The translations under genes and the position numbers were made by a program. The notes below the pieces were generated by a model. It was not told the origin of the DNA and made no database searches. It saw only the letters and a list, made by a program, of their open reading frames with translations. From JAFGNV01 sp964612485 (GTDB taxonomy: Bacteria; Chloroflexota; Anaerolineae; 4572-78; J111), in contig CAZTFF010000002.1 in NCBI GenBank assembly GCA_964612485.1, forward strand, positions 62,001 to 126,000: a stretch of 64,000 nt of DNA, in the 5' to 3' direction. Positions 1 through 7,188 of this stretch are shown here, piece after piece. How positions within the stretch are numbered: position 1 is the first letter of the stretch; each line of letters begins with the position of its first letter.

Positions 1-11
1 TCGGGCCGGCA

Positions 12-1274
12 TCACTCCAGCAGCGCCTCGGCCAGCTTATCATCCACAATCAACACATTGGCATAACCGGCGGTCATGGCCGCGCGGGCAATGGCCTGTT
101 TTTCCCGCCGGGAGGCCAGGGCCACCACCGGCACGCCCAACTGCACCATCTCTTGCAAATCGTGCAGCTCAATCGAACAGATCAAATTGCTGATCTCCGG
201 CGCAACGGCCCGGCCCCCGGCATCGACCAGATGGTACAAAATATCGCCCACCGCGCCCCGTTCATGCATGGTTTCCAGCCCCGGCGTAATGGTATCCACC
301 AGATCGCCCAGCAGATCAATGGGCGAGCGGCGGCGGCCTACTACGCCCAACCCCATAAAAGCAATATCCACACTCTTGGCTTTGGCCAAAATACGGAGCG
401 TGGGCGCAAACTGCCGCAGATTTTTGGCCTGTTTCCAGGCCAGCGGGCTGGCATATTGCAAGGTATAGCCCTGCACATTGTACCCCTCGTTGCGGTAGGC
501 CAGCGCGCCTACCAGGCTGTTGGCGTCGATGCCAATGGCCTCGATGACGGGGCTGATGGCTAACGGATAGGCTTCAATCGAGCGGCACTCGCCCCGCCGC
601 AGGGCGTACACCATCCGGCTCACCGAGTAGCCCCCGGCCAGCCCCACTTTCATACCCTCATACACGTGCGTTTTGAAATAACGGCGCGCCGCTTCGCCCA
701 GCAGCACGTTGCGGATAAAATGGGGCGCTTCGGCCAGCACCGACACCACCATCACCTCGCGCAGGTGGAACTTTTGGCGAATTTTTTGGGCCAAGGTTTT
801 ATTTTGCGGCAGGTGGTCGATACTGATCATATCGGTGTAGATCACGTCGCGCAGGTATCGCTCCAGTTCGGCCTGGGCGTGGATCTTCAAGGCCGAGGCA
901 ATGGCCGGCCAGCCCTCGCCGGACAGCAGCCGCTGCCAGATTTCAATGCCCATCCGTTCGTCGTCGGTCTGCACCCGCCGCCGCAGCGACCAGATTTCGT
1001 CTGCCGGTTCGGGCGCGGGGTTCAACCCGGCGGGGTCCGGCGGGGCGTGGCCCAACAAAAAATCAACGCTCACCTCAAAATAGGCCGCGATTTGGGGCAG
1101 CAGGGTGATGTCCGGTTTGGTACGGTCCGATTCCCAACTGGCGTACGCGCCGGACGTCACATTGAGCTTTTCGGCCACCTCCCGCTGGGGAATTTTGCGC
1201 CGCTGTTGCTGCTGCGCCCTGGTCAGGCGTAATTGCTTCAAGCGCTGTCCAAACGTTTGCATCTCTGCAACCAC
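12..1274 (-). CDS. XRE-SorC fusion transcriptional regulator
   Basis: This is a 420-residue DNA-binding regulator. Residues about 8-75 form an XRE-type helix-turn-helix (QREVAEKLNVTSGAYASWES, ending in DFLLG). Residues from about 160 to the end match the SorC/DeoR-type sugar-phosphate-binding domain (ARRYFKTHVYEGMKVGLAGG, IGIDANSLVGALAYRN, MGLGVVG). SorC proteins normally carry a different N-terminal HTH, so the XRE head is unusual. The family senses phosphorylated sugars; the ligand here is unknown. The GTG start at 1274 is chosen because AGGAG lies 6 bases upstream; ATG at 1262 is the alternative. It is divergent from glmS, so control of amino-sugar metabolism is possible but unproven. Confidence 0.85.
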   Translation of the reverse strand: MVAEMQTFGQRLKQLRLTRAQQQQRRKIPQREVAEKLNVTSGAYASWESDRTKPDITLLPQIAAYFEVSVDFLLGHAPPDPAGLNPAPEPADEIWSLRRRVQTDDERMGIEIWQRLLSGEGWPAIASALKIHAQAELERYLRDVIYTDMISIDHLPQNKTLAQKIRQKFHLREVMVVSVLAEAPHFIRNVLLGEAARRYFKTHVYEGMKVGLAGGYSVSRMVYALRRGECRSIEAYPLAISPVIEAIGIDANSLVGALAYRNEGYNVQGYTLQYASPLAWKQAKNLRQFAPTLRILAKAKSVDIAFMGLGVVGRRRSPIDLLGDLVDTITPGLETMHERGAVGDILYHLVDAGGRAVAPEISNLICSIELHDLQEMVQLGVPVVALASRREKQAIARAAMTAGYANVLIVDDKLAEALLE

Positions 1275-1305
1275 ATCTTTCTCCTACAATTTGTGAATTT
1301 TATTT

Positions 1306-1318
1306 ATACAAACAGTAT
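1306..1318. promoter_or_regulatory. Small inverted repeat upstream of the SorC-type gene
   Basis: ATAC-aaaca-GTAT is a short dyad 32 bases upstream of the regulator start in AT-rich DNA. It could be an autoregulatory operator, but a 4-base arm is weak evidence. Confidence 0.2.
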
Positions 1319-1399
1319 GTTTTTAACAGGTAAATTTATTCTATTTGTTAAAATGGTTTGCTGCTATGCAATTTTACTACAAATCATCCAAAAAATCCA

Positions 1400-1428
1400 T
1401 TGCAATTAGGGGCATTTGCGGTTATGAT
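1400..1428 (+). promoter_or_regulatory. Sigma70-type promoter for glmS
   Basis: TTGCAA (1400-1405) and TATGAT (1423-1428) are separated by exactly 17 bases and face glmS. Predicted transcription start is near 1435, giving a leader of about 470 bases that includes the glmS ribozyme. Confidence 0.6.
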
Positions 1429-1518
1429 GGATACCAGTCAACGAGAGCCAAATCTCTTATTAATCACTGAACAGGAGGTGTATTTATAACCATACTCTAA
1501 CGCGATAGGGGAATAATC

Positions 1519-1611
1519 AGCGCCAGAGCCTATGCCGCCAACCGGCATAGGTTGACGAGGAGCAGGTTCATCGAAACGTTCGGCGGGTGCCTGCCGGGTG
1601 ACCACCACCCG
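1519..1611 (+). ncRNA. glmS ribozyme (glucosamine-6-phosphate-responsive self-cleaving RNA)
   Basis: The core consensus of the glmS ribozyme is visible in order: AGCGCCAGA at 1519 (predicted cleavage between A1519 and G1520), a 9-bp P1 helix (CCTATGCCG 1529-1537 with CGGCATAGG 1543-1551), TTGACGAGG at 1552, ATCGAAACGTTCGGCGG from about 1570, TGCCTGCCGGG, and a P3 hairpin CGGGTG-accac-CACCCG ending at 1611. Known members bind glucosamine-6-phosphate as a cofactor, cleave the glmS mRNA and lower expression. The gene about 290 bases downstream is glmS, which fits. The 3' P4/P4.1 region is not clear; it may lie within 1612-1690. Confidence 0.92.
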
Positions 1612-1635
1612 AATTTATTCCCCCTATGCCCAACA

Positions 1636-1676
1636 TTGGACACGTCCAACACCTGGACGCGTCCAATTCTTGGACG
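1636..1676. repeat. Tandem palindromes TGGACRCGTCCA in the glmS leader
   Basis: TTGGACACGTCCAA (1636-1649) is followed 17 bases centre-to-centre by TGGACGCGTCCA (1654-1665) and a further half-site TTGGACG (1670-1676). They could be protein operators or RNA hairpins forming the peripheral P4 region of the ribozyme. Confidence 0.5.
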
Positions 1677-1800
1677 AAAGCCTTTTCACAAATCCGGCAA
1701 GCAATTGGCGGCACAAAAGAAAAGGCAGTGGTATATCCCTACTCATTTCTGTTTTCATCAAAAAATTCAGGCCGCAGAGCAGCACAAAGAAAACGCACTG

Positions 1801-1867
1801 TTTCACAGAGAGAAAAGAAAAAATATCCCTGTGTCTCTCCGTGTATTCTCCGTGAATCTCTGTGAAA
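1801..1867. repeat. CACAGAG-type dispersed palindromic repeat
   Basis: TTTCACAGAGA (1801-1811) and TCTCTGTGAAA (1857-1867) are a perfect 11-bp inverted repeat enclosing CTGTGTCTCTCCGTG and similar blocks. Sequences of this type recur between genes in many bacterial genomes and do not code. The repeat lies between the ribozyme and the glmS ribosome-binding site (AAGGAG at 1889). Confidence 0.6.
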
Positions 1868-1903
1868 CTGAGCCAAAAAAATTAACACAAGGAGACTCAA
1901 ACT

Positions 1904-3745
1904 ATGTGTGGCATTGTTGGTTATGTAGGCACGCAAGAGGCATCGACCATTATTTTGAACGGCTTGAAGAAGCTGGAATACCGGGGCTACGACTCCGCGG
2001 GGATTGCCACCGTCAACGGCGATCTGGATATTCGCCGGGCAGAGGGCAAGCTGGTTAACCTGGAAGAAAAATTAAAAATCGCCCCCTTGTTGGGGCAGGT
2101 GGGCATTGGGCATACCCGCTGGGCCACCCACGGCGCGCCCGTCGAGCGCAACGCCCACCCCCACGCCGATGAGTTGATGGGCGTGGCCGTGGTGCAGAAC
2201 GGCATTGTGGAAAACTTTATCGAGCTGCGCGCCCAGCTTCAGGCCGAAGGCCACACCTTTCAATCAGACACCGATACCGAGGTCATCACCCATTTGATCG
2301 ATAAATATCTGGCCGCCGGCCACGGTCTGGTGGAAGCCTGCCGGGAGGCGTTCCAACTGCTCAAGGGCGCGCACGCCATCGCCGTCATCAGCAAACAGGA
2401 GCCGGACAAGATCATTGCCGTCCGGCTGGGTAATGCCGGCGGGGTGATTGTGGGGCTGGGCCGGGGCATCAACTACCTGGCGTCGGATATTCCCGCTATT
2501 TTAGACCATACCCAGCAGGTGGTCTTTTTAGAGGATGAGGAAATGGCCGTGATCACGGCTGAGACGGTGCAGTACCAATCGCTGCGGGGCGATCATATCG
2601 AAAAAGAGGTCAAAACCATTTCCTGGGACCCCATCAGCGCGGCCAAGGGCCAGTACCGCCACTTTATGCAAAAGGAAATTTACGAGCAGCCACAATCGAT
2701 CCAGAATACCATCCGCGGGCGGGTGGATTTCACCACCGGCTGTGTCAATTTTGAGGAGCTGTCGCTCACGCCCGCCGAGGCCAAAGCCATCGACAAAATT
2801 ACCATTGTGGCCTGCGGCACCTCGTACCACGCCGGCCTGGTGGGCAAGTTCATCATCGAGAAACTGGCCAAAATCCGGGTCTCGGTCGATTACGCTTCGG
2901 AGTTCCGGTACCGCGATCCGCTGATCGATGACCGGACCGTGATCCTGTCGATCACCCAATCGGGCGAAACCGTGGATACGCTGGCGGCGATGGAAGAGGG
3001 ACGCAGCAAAGGGGCCAAATTGTGGAGCATTGTCAATGTGATGGGCAGCATGGCCCACCGCATCAGTGATGGAGCCATCTTGATGCAGGCCGGGCCGGAA
3101 ATTGGTGTAGCCAGCACCAAGGCTTTTACCACTACCCTGACCGACCTGTTTTTGCTGGGCATGTATCTGGGCCAGCAGCGGGGCACACTGTCGGAAGCAG
3201 AAAGTTTTGAGCTGGCCCGGGAGGCCGCTCGCCTGCCCGATCTGGCCGGACAGGTGCTGGCCGACGGCTACAACGATTACGAGCATCTGGCCAACCTGTA
3301 CCACAAGCAGAGCGATTATCTCTTTTTGGGCCGGGGCCTGAATTATCCCATCGCCCTGGAAGGCGCGCTCAAGCTGAAAGAGATCAGTTACATCCACGCC
3401 GAAGGCTACCCCGCCGGCGAGATGAAACACGGCCCCATTGCGCTGATCGATGACAATATGCCCGTGGTCTGCATTGCCACCCAGGATCACGTGTACGACA
3501 AGATGATCAGCCAGATTGAGCAGGTGCGCGCTCGCAACGGCATTGTGATCTCGGTGATCAACAACGGAGATGGCGCCGTGGCCGAAAAATCGACCCACGT
3601 GCTGACCATTCCCTCAACCCACCCGCTGCTCACGCCCATCATTTCGGTGATCCCGCTGCAACTGCTCTCCTACCACACCGCCGTCTGGCGCGGGGCCGAC
3701 GTGGACCAGCCGCGCAACCTTGCGAAGTCGGTCACAGTGGAATAG
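1904..3745 (+). CDS. glmS: Glutamine--fructose-6-phosphate aminotransferase (isomerizing)
   Basis: GlmS makes glucosamine-6-phosphate from fructose-6-phosphate and glutamine, the first step to UDP-GlcNAc and peptidoglycan. The 613-residue length is typical. The N-terminal glutaminase starts MCGIVGYVG with the catalytic Cys2 (exposed after Met removal) and continues with HTRWATHG and QNGIVEN. Two SIS sugar-isomerase domains follow (ACGTSYHAGLVGKF, SQSGETVDTLAAM, then LGRGLNYPIALEGALKLKE), and the end DQPRNLAKSVTVE is the family C-terminus. AAGGAG lies 9 bases before ATG 1904. Control is probably by the ribozyme in its leader. A terminator hairpin follows at 3822. Confidence 0.98.
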   Translation: MCGIVGYVGTQEASTIILNGLKKLEYRGYDSAGIATVNGDLDIRRAEGKLVNLEEKLKIAPLLGQVGIGHTRWATHGAPVERNAHPHADELMGVAVVQNGIVENFIELRAQLQAEGHTFQSDTDTEVITHLIDKYLAAGHGLVEACREAFQLLKGAHAIAVISKQEPDKIIAVRLGNAGGVIVGLGRGINYLASDIPAILDHTQQVVFLEDEEMAVITAETVQYQSLRGDHIEKEVKTISWDPISAAKGQYRHFMQKEIYEQPQSIQNTIRGRVDFTTGCVNFEELSLTPAEAKAIDKITIVACGTSYHAGLVGKFIIEKLAKIRVSVDYASEFRYRDPLIDDRTVILSITQSGETVDTLAAMEEGRSKGAKLWSIVNVMGSMAHRISDGAILMQAGPEIGVASTKAFTTTLTDLFLLGMYLGQQRGTLSEAESFELAREAARLPDLAGQVLADGYNDYEHLANLYHKQSDYLFLGRGLNYPIALEGALKLKEISYIHAEGYPAGEMKHGPIALIDDNMPVVCIATQDHVYDKMISQIEQVRARNGIVISVINNGDGAVAEKSTHVLTIPSTHPLLTPIISVIPLQLLSYHTAVWRGADVDQPRNLAKSVTVE

Positions 3746-3821
3746 TAAAAAAATGGGTGTTGTTGTAATTGAAAAGTTCTTTCTATTTGAAAAAAGTTCT
3801 TTACTATAGCCATTAATCCAG

Positions 3822-3861
3822 AGGTCTCTATGGCTCATCAAAAAGCATAGAGACCTTTTTT
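3822..3861 (+). terminator. Rho-independent terminator of glmS
   Basis: AGGTCTCTATG (3822-3832) pairs perfectly with CATAGAGACCT (3846-3856), followed directly by a run of T to 3861. Confidence 0.9.
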
Positions 3862-3890
3862 CGTTCCCCTTGGGCTAATACCGTCTATAG

Positions 3891-4041
3891 ACGTTGCTAG
3901 AACCAAGTACAAAAGGTAAATATATTCTTGAGAAAAAACCAGACGGTAATATTTCAGTCAAAATGGTTCTGGATAATGTAGAGATACCAGATCAAGAATC
4001 GGAGGCTTCGATGGGGCGGTGGTATAGCCAAATGCTTCAAT
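3891..4041 (+). other. Possible coding remnant, 49 codons, unknown
   Basis: On the + strand a stop-free stretch after TAG at 3888 ends in TGA at 4041. It reads like a protein tail (KGKYILEKKPDGNIS, later MGRWYSQMLQ) but has no ribosome-binding site and only a weak TTG at 3897. It overlaps the 3' end of the small gene on the other strand, so one of the two is a remnant at a junction. I do not recognise a family. A CGTCTATAGACG palindrome sits at 3882-3893. Confidence 0.25.
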
Positions 4042-4161
4042 GACCGCCATCTTATGGGCGTGGAGCATTAAGTGCAACCGTTGACCCGGCGTCAATTTGC
4101 CTACTAATTGCATTTGGGTACGGTCAATAGGGTCAAAACGATAGATCATCTCTCTGCTCAC
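3958..4161 (-). CDS. Small hypothetical protein in the nucleotidyltransferase cluster, probably 3'-truncated
   Basis: This 67-codon frame follows the 101-residue gene by 16 bases on the same strand. The stretch TQMQLVGKLTPGQRLHLMLH resembles short helical proteins often seen beside nucleotidyltransferase genes, in which a conserved LTPGQR-type helix is followed by a basic tail. Here the tail is replaced by about 24 unrelated residues that overlap a + strand remnant, which suggests the true C-terminus was lost in a rearrangement. The start could be GTG 4161 or the ATG four codons later. Function is unknown. Confidence 0.45.
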   Translation of the reverse strand: MSREMIYRFDPIDRTQMQLVGKLTPGQRLHLMLHAHKMAVIEAFGYTTAPSKPPILDLVSLHYPEPF

Positions 4162-4177
4162 ATTGTTCGCAAACTAT

Positions 4178-4483
4178 CTACACATAGATTAAATTGGTAT
4201 CGTCACGAATGTAGGCCAATTGCCGGCCCAGATATGGGAGAGAGGGAAGATGATGCCATTGCCGGAGCAAGTGATACGAAGGTGAAGTTAAAAGACGACA
4301 AGCATCAACAGCTTCCCGCCATTCGGAGGTTTGAAGAGTCTCTACCGTATCCCGATCAGGCAGCATCCCAAAATCCCATGCCGCGCACAATCGAGCCAGG
4401 AAATCAACACGATCAGCCAAGGTTTCCAGTTGATCCGGTACTTCAATATCCGGGTATAACGAACCGTCAATCTGAAAGGGCAT
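4178..4483 (-). CDS. Hypothetical protein coupled to the nucleotidyltransferase
   Basis: This predicted 101-residue soluble protein begins MPFQIDGSLYPD. Its ATG at 4483 lies inside the last codons of the upstream nucleotidyltransferase gene (17-base overlap), a layout typical of translational coupling, which is why this start is preferred to the longer frame from 4549. It is rich in Leu, Asp and Trp, with no signal peptide or membrane segment. I recognise no family. Its position between an AbiEii-like enzyme and another small gene suggests one functional unit. Confidence 0.55.
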   Translation of the reverse strand: MPFQIDGSLYPDIEVPDQLETLADRVDFLARLCAAWDFGMLPDRDTVETLQTSEWREAVDACRLLTSPSYHLLRQWHHLPSLPYLGRQLAYIRDDTNLIYV

Positions 4484-5156
4484 CCAGAAACTCCGTTTGA
4501 AACCAATGACGCACCTGTTGAGCAGCAGCATGCTGTTGCGGATCATCAATCTTTTCTAATGGTCGGTGTTGGCTAATTCGAGCCAGATGTGTTTCCACAG
4601 CCAATCTGGCCCGATGATGGTCCGTATCACTATCGGCCAATTGCTGCCGCTGCTCCCACCATTGCCAACACTGCACGGGTGTGGTTAATTCTGTCTGGCA
4701 GACCTGATAAATATCTCGAAAATCCCGGGGGGCACCGCGTTCTACAAGGGCAACCATTTTACTGGCCACGATGTCAGCCAGACTATCCAGTGAAACATTA
4801 GCCCATTCAGCAGTAGTGGAAGGCTGTAATTGGGAAGAACGATGGGCAATCTGGAAACTAAAAACCGCCTTCTGATCCTGATGCAATTCGATGCTGATCA
4901 CGTCGCCCCAACCCCGGCGTTTTACTTGTCCAAATTGGATGAACGTATCTTCAATGACTGCTAAAACTGCTTCTTGATCTGCTGAAGTAACATCAGTCGC
5001 CCACCAGGCATCGACATCGTACGTTGGTCGATAATCCAGATAATGGAGCAAACCAAATGCACCACCCAAAGAGATTTTATTGCCCAAATGATGAGCGGCA
5101 ATATTCTTTAGCGTAAGTCTGGCATACTCTGACGCATGTTCTGGTGGCGAAACCAT
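4467..5156 (-). CDS. AbiEii-like nucleotidyltransferase
   Basis: This is a 229-residue protein of the nucleotidyltransferase superfamily, closest by eye to AbiEii/AbiGii-type proteins. Residues about 31-53 (GGAFGLLHYLDYRPTYDVDA) match the GG-x-A...T-DVD catalytic core, with the Asp pair as metal ligands. Residues about 135-152 (LADIVASKMVALVERGAPRD, then FRDIYQ) match the family helix that follows. AbiEii proteins are toxins or tRNA/NTP-modifying enzymes, but no AbiEi antitoxin is visible here, so toxin function is uncertain. AAAGGA lies 11 bases before ATG 5156. It leads a three-gene group reading leftwards. Confidence 0.7.
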   Translation of the reverse strand: MVSPPEHASEYARLTLKNIAAHHLGNKISLGGAFGLLHYLDYRPTYDVDAWWATDVTSADQEAVLAVIEDTFIQFGQVKRRGWGDVISIELHQDQKAVFSFQIAHRSSQLQPSTTAEWANVSLDSLADIVASKMVALVERGAPRDFRDIYQVCQTELTTPVQCWQWWEQRQQLADSDTDHHRARLAVETHLARISQHRPLEKIDDPQQHAAAQQVRHWFQTEFLDALSD

Positions 5157-5477
5157 TGAATAACTATTATCCTTTAGCCGAATCTAAGAATATTTTACCA
5201 TAAAGGCTGCGGGCTGTATAATCGAAACAAGATAGCAACTCAAGCTCAATCCCTTTCGGTTACACGGTTGAGTGGTCTGAGGGTTACATCCAGTTGCTGC
5301 ACTTACCTACAAGGCCCGCTTGGCCGGCCTCAAGGGCATCATTGAAAACGAGAGCCATACCTCCAAATGCTCGTTTCTTGACCTGGAGAAAATCGGTCAT
5401 AAGGCCAGGTATCTTGGTCGCCGCATCCACCGCAGCTTGTTCAGGACTGCTGACGGTAGGCTGATCCACGCCGATGT
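5157..5477. other. Decayed intergenic stretch
   Basis: No recognisable gene. A minus-strand open frame of about 61 codons (5284-5469) contains VDAATKIPGLMTDFLQVKK but matches no family I know and joins the broken hydrolase in a different frame. It reads as remnant DNA. Confidence 0.4.
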
Positions 5478-5905
5478 CAACGCTGCCCCCAATACGCGCT
5501 CCGGGTAGGTGGCTGCCATCAATACACTATTCGCCCCCCCTGAGAGACACCAAAAAGAACAGCTTGCTTAGAGCCAACGGCCTCCATTACGGTCAGAGTG
5601 TCGTCCATGGCGTGTTCCAAGTTGGGTGGATACCCAACCCGGTCAGACAGCCCCACCCCTCGCTTGTCGAACATAATCAGGCGGCAGAACGAAGCCAGCC
5701 GGTGCGTGAAACGGGCGTAATCAGGCTGCTCCCATACTTGCTCCAGATGAGAGACAAAGCCGCCAATTACAACAACATCAACAGGTCCCTCTCCAAGAAC
5801 CTGATAGGCAATGTGAACATCACCGCTCCGCACAAATTGAGTTTCGGGCGGAGGAATAGTGATTGCAGGGCGGGGGAAAGATGGGGTGGTGGAGGCTTTG
5901 CTTAG
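5478..5905 (-). pseudogene. Broken alpha/beta-hydrolase fragment
   Basis: The minus-strand reading shows an alpha/beta-hydrolase N-terminal half: TQFVRSGDVHIAYQVLGEG, FDKRGVGLSDR and the nucleophile elbow GVSQGG. Immediately after the elbow the frame stops. One base added to the run of seven G in CAGGGGGGGCGAAT would restore reading into MAATYPERV, the expected continuation (family pattern SQGG...FAATYPER). After that the similarity ends, so the C-terminal half is missing too. Hydrolases of this subtype are often attached to adenylate-cyclase or LuxR-type regulators; none remains here. It abuts the transposase remnant. Confidence 0.7.
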
Positions 5906-5935
5906 GCAGTTCCGAGAAAATAATGATCCCAAAAA

Positions 5936-6630
5936 TCAGATAGTGAGGGGACGGATCAGAACGAACCATTTTTCCAAACCATGCAACCGTTCAAAGCGTT
6001 TTTCCAACTCATCCATCACCTTCTTAGTTAATTTGACACCCGTGTGATAGGTTTTTTCGACAATTTGAACCCCAGGATGAACTCCGTTGTAGGTCATATT
6101 TTGGGCGAAATAGAAGACAGTTTTCAAAGAATCAAGCAAGCTGCCGTTCCAATAATTTTCTAAAACACCCCAAACTCGTTCAATGGGGTTGTACTTGCTA
6201 TGATACGGGGGATAATAAGCTAACTGAATATTGAGCTGGAATTCATCAGCCAGGGTGACTATTCTGTACATAAACTGAGTGCGGCGGCTGTGACATTCAG
6301 GGCCATTGTCTTGATTGATGACCAAGGTTTGAACCAAGGGAAACCGGTCCGCAATCTTGAGCCAAACATCTGCCATACAATCAACAAGGGCATCACTGGT
6401 CACAGGACCGGTGACCAGAAAGATATAGAGTTCGTTGTACTGAGGCAGGAAAACACCGATAGGAGTGACTTTTTCATCGGGTCGAAAATCATGATCCAAT
6501 GCTTTCACGGCCAGGCGATTGAAGCCACCTCTGGACAAAAGGGCCAACAAAACCGTGCCTTTGGCATCAATTGACATCCGCAACATTGTTTCATCGGCCT
6601 CAGCTTCAGCATTGATCTGCTTCAACTGCC
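5936..6630 (-). mobile_element. ISAzo13-family transposase remnant
   Basis: The C-terminal part of a DDE transposase of the ISAzo13 type is present: LRMSIDAKGTVLLALLSRGG, KALDHDF, VINQDNGPECHSRRTQF, YYPPYHSKYNPIERVWGVLE and a C-terminal GVKLTKK...KWFVLI. About the first 40% of the usual length is absent. The frame can be read up to 6826, but residues before about position 60 are antisense to a DUF1349 gene, so the real junction is near 6630. The element is therefore 5'-truncated and presumably inactive. Its 3' end adjoins the broken hydrolase near 5900-5935. Confidence 0.85.
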
Positions 6631-7070
6631 TGTTGACCCCACTGGCCGGCGATTTCTGCTTGATGACGCAGGTCGAATTTCGTCCCCAGGAGAAGTATGA
6701 CCAATGTGGCCTGATGGTGCGGGTTGACCGGGAGAATTGGATCAAGGTATCGACGGAGTATGAGAGTGAACAATGGAGTCGTCTTGGTTCGGTGGTTACA
6801 AACCTGGGATATTCCGATTGGGCCACGCAGGATATTGAGTCGAGTTACCGGCAGATGTGGTACCGGATCAGTAAGAACGGGGGCGATTTTCTGTTGGAAA
6901 ATTCCTATGATGGTCAGGCGTGGCACCAACTCCGCATCACCCATTTACATCAGGTGAGCGAACGGCTTGAAGTGGGGGTATATGCGTGCAGTCCGATAGG
7001 CCAGGATTTCTGGTGCCGGTTCAAAGTGTTGGAGATTTTAGAGAACGACTGGTTCTATCGGGATGCGTAG
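6631..7070 (+). pseudogene. DUF1349 protein, N-terminus lost
   Basis: The + strand encodes the C-terminal part of a DUF1349 (concanavalin-like) protein: AGDF near 6645, then YDQCGLMVRVDRENWIKVST, VTNLGYSDWA, WYRISKNGGDFLLE, LEVGVYACSP, ending at TAG 7068. The usual N-terminal 50-60 residues, with the conserved TDFW and HFF blocks, are missing, replaced at about 6630 by the transposase remnant. No start codon with a ribosome-binding site is apparent, so this is called a truncated gene. Confidence 0.75.
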
Positions 7071-7188
7071 CCACGGTTTGGTCAAGGGGAACCACCAACA
7101 CCCCAACGAACCCAAATGGTCCGACTGTGCAACCGGCCACCATCGCCCCCGGCAAAACAAGAAATCTTGCAAATCCTGTTAACCCTGT

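Noticed and set aside
2528..3598. Minus-strand open frame of 356 codons opposite glmS
   Set aside because: It lies fully within the unmistakable glmS coding region and is rich in residues expected from reverse reading of biased codons.
4467..5156. Reading the nucleotidyltransferase as a proven toxin of a toxin-antitoxin pair
   Set aside because: No AbiEi-type antitoxin is present and the partner gene is of unknown family, so toxin activity cannot be claimed.
6660..6826. N-terminal extension of the transposase frame up to 6826
   Set aside because: These residues are antisense to clear DUF1349 coding sequence and do not look like transposase.
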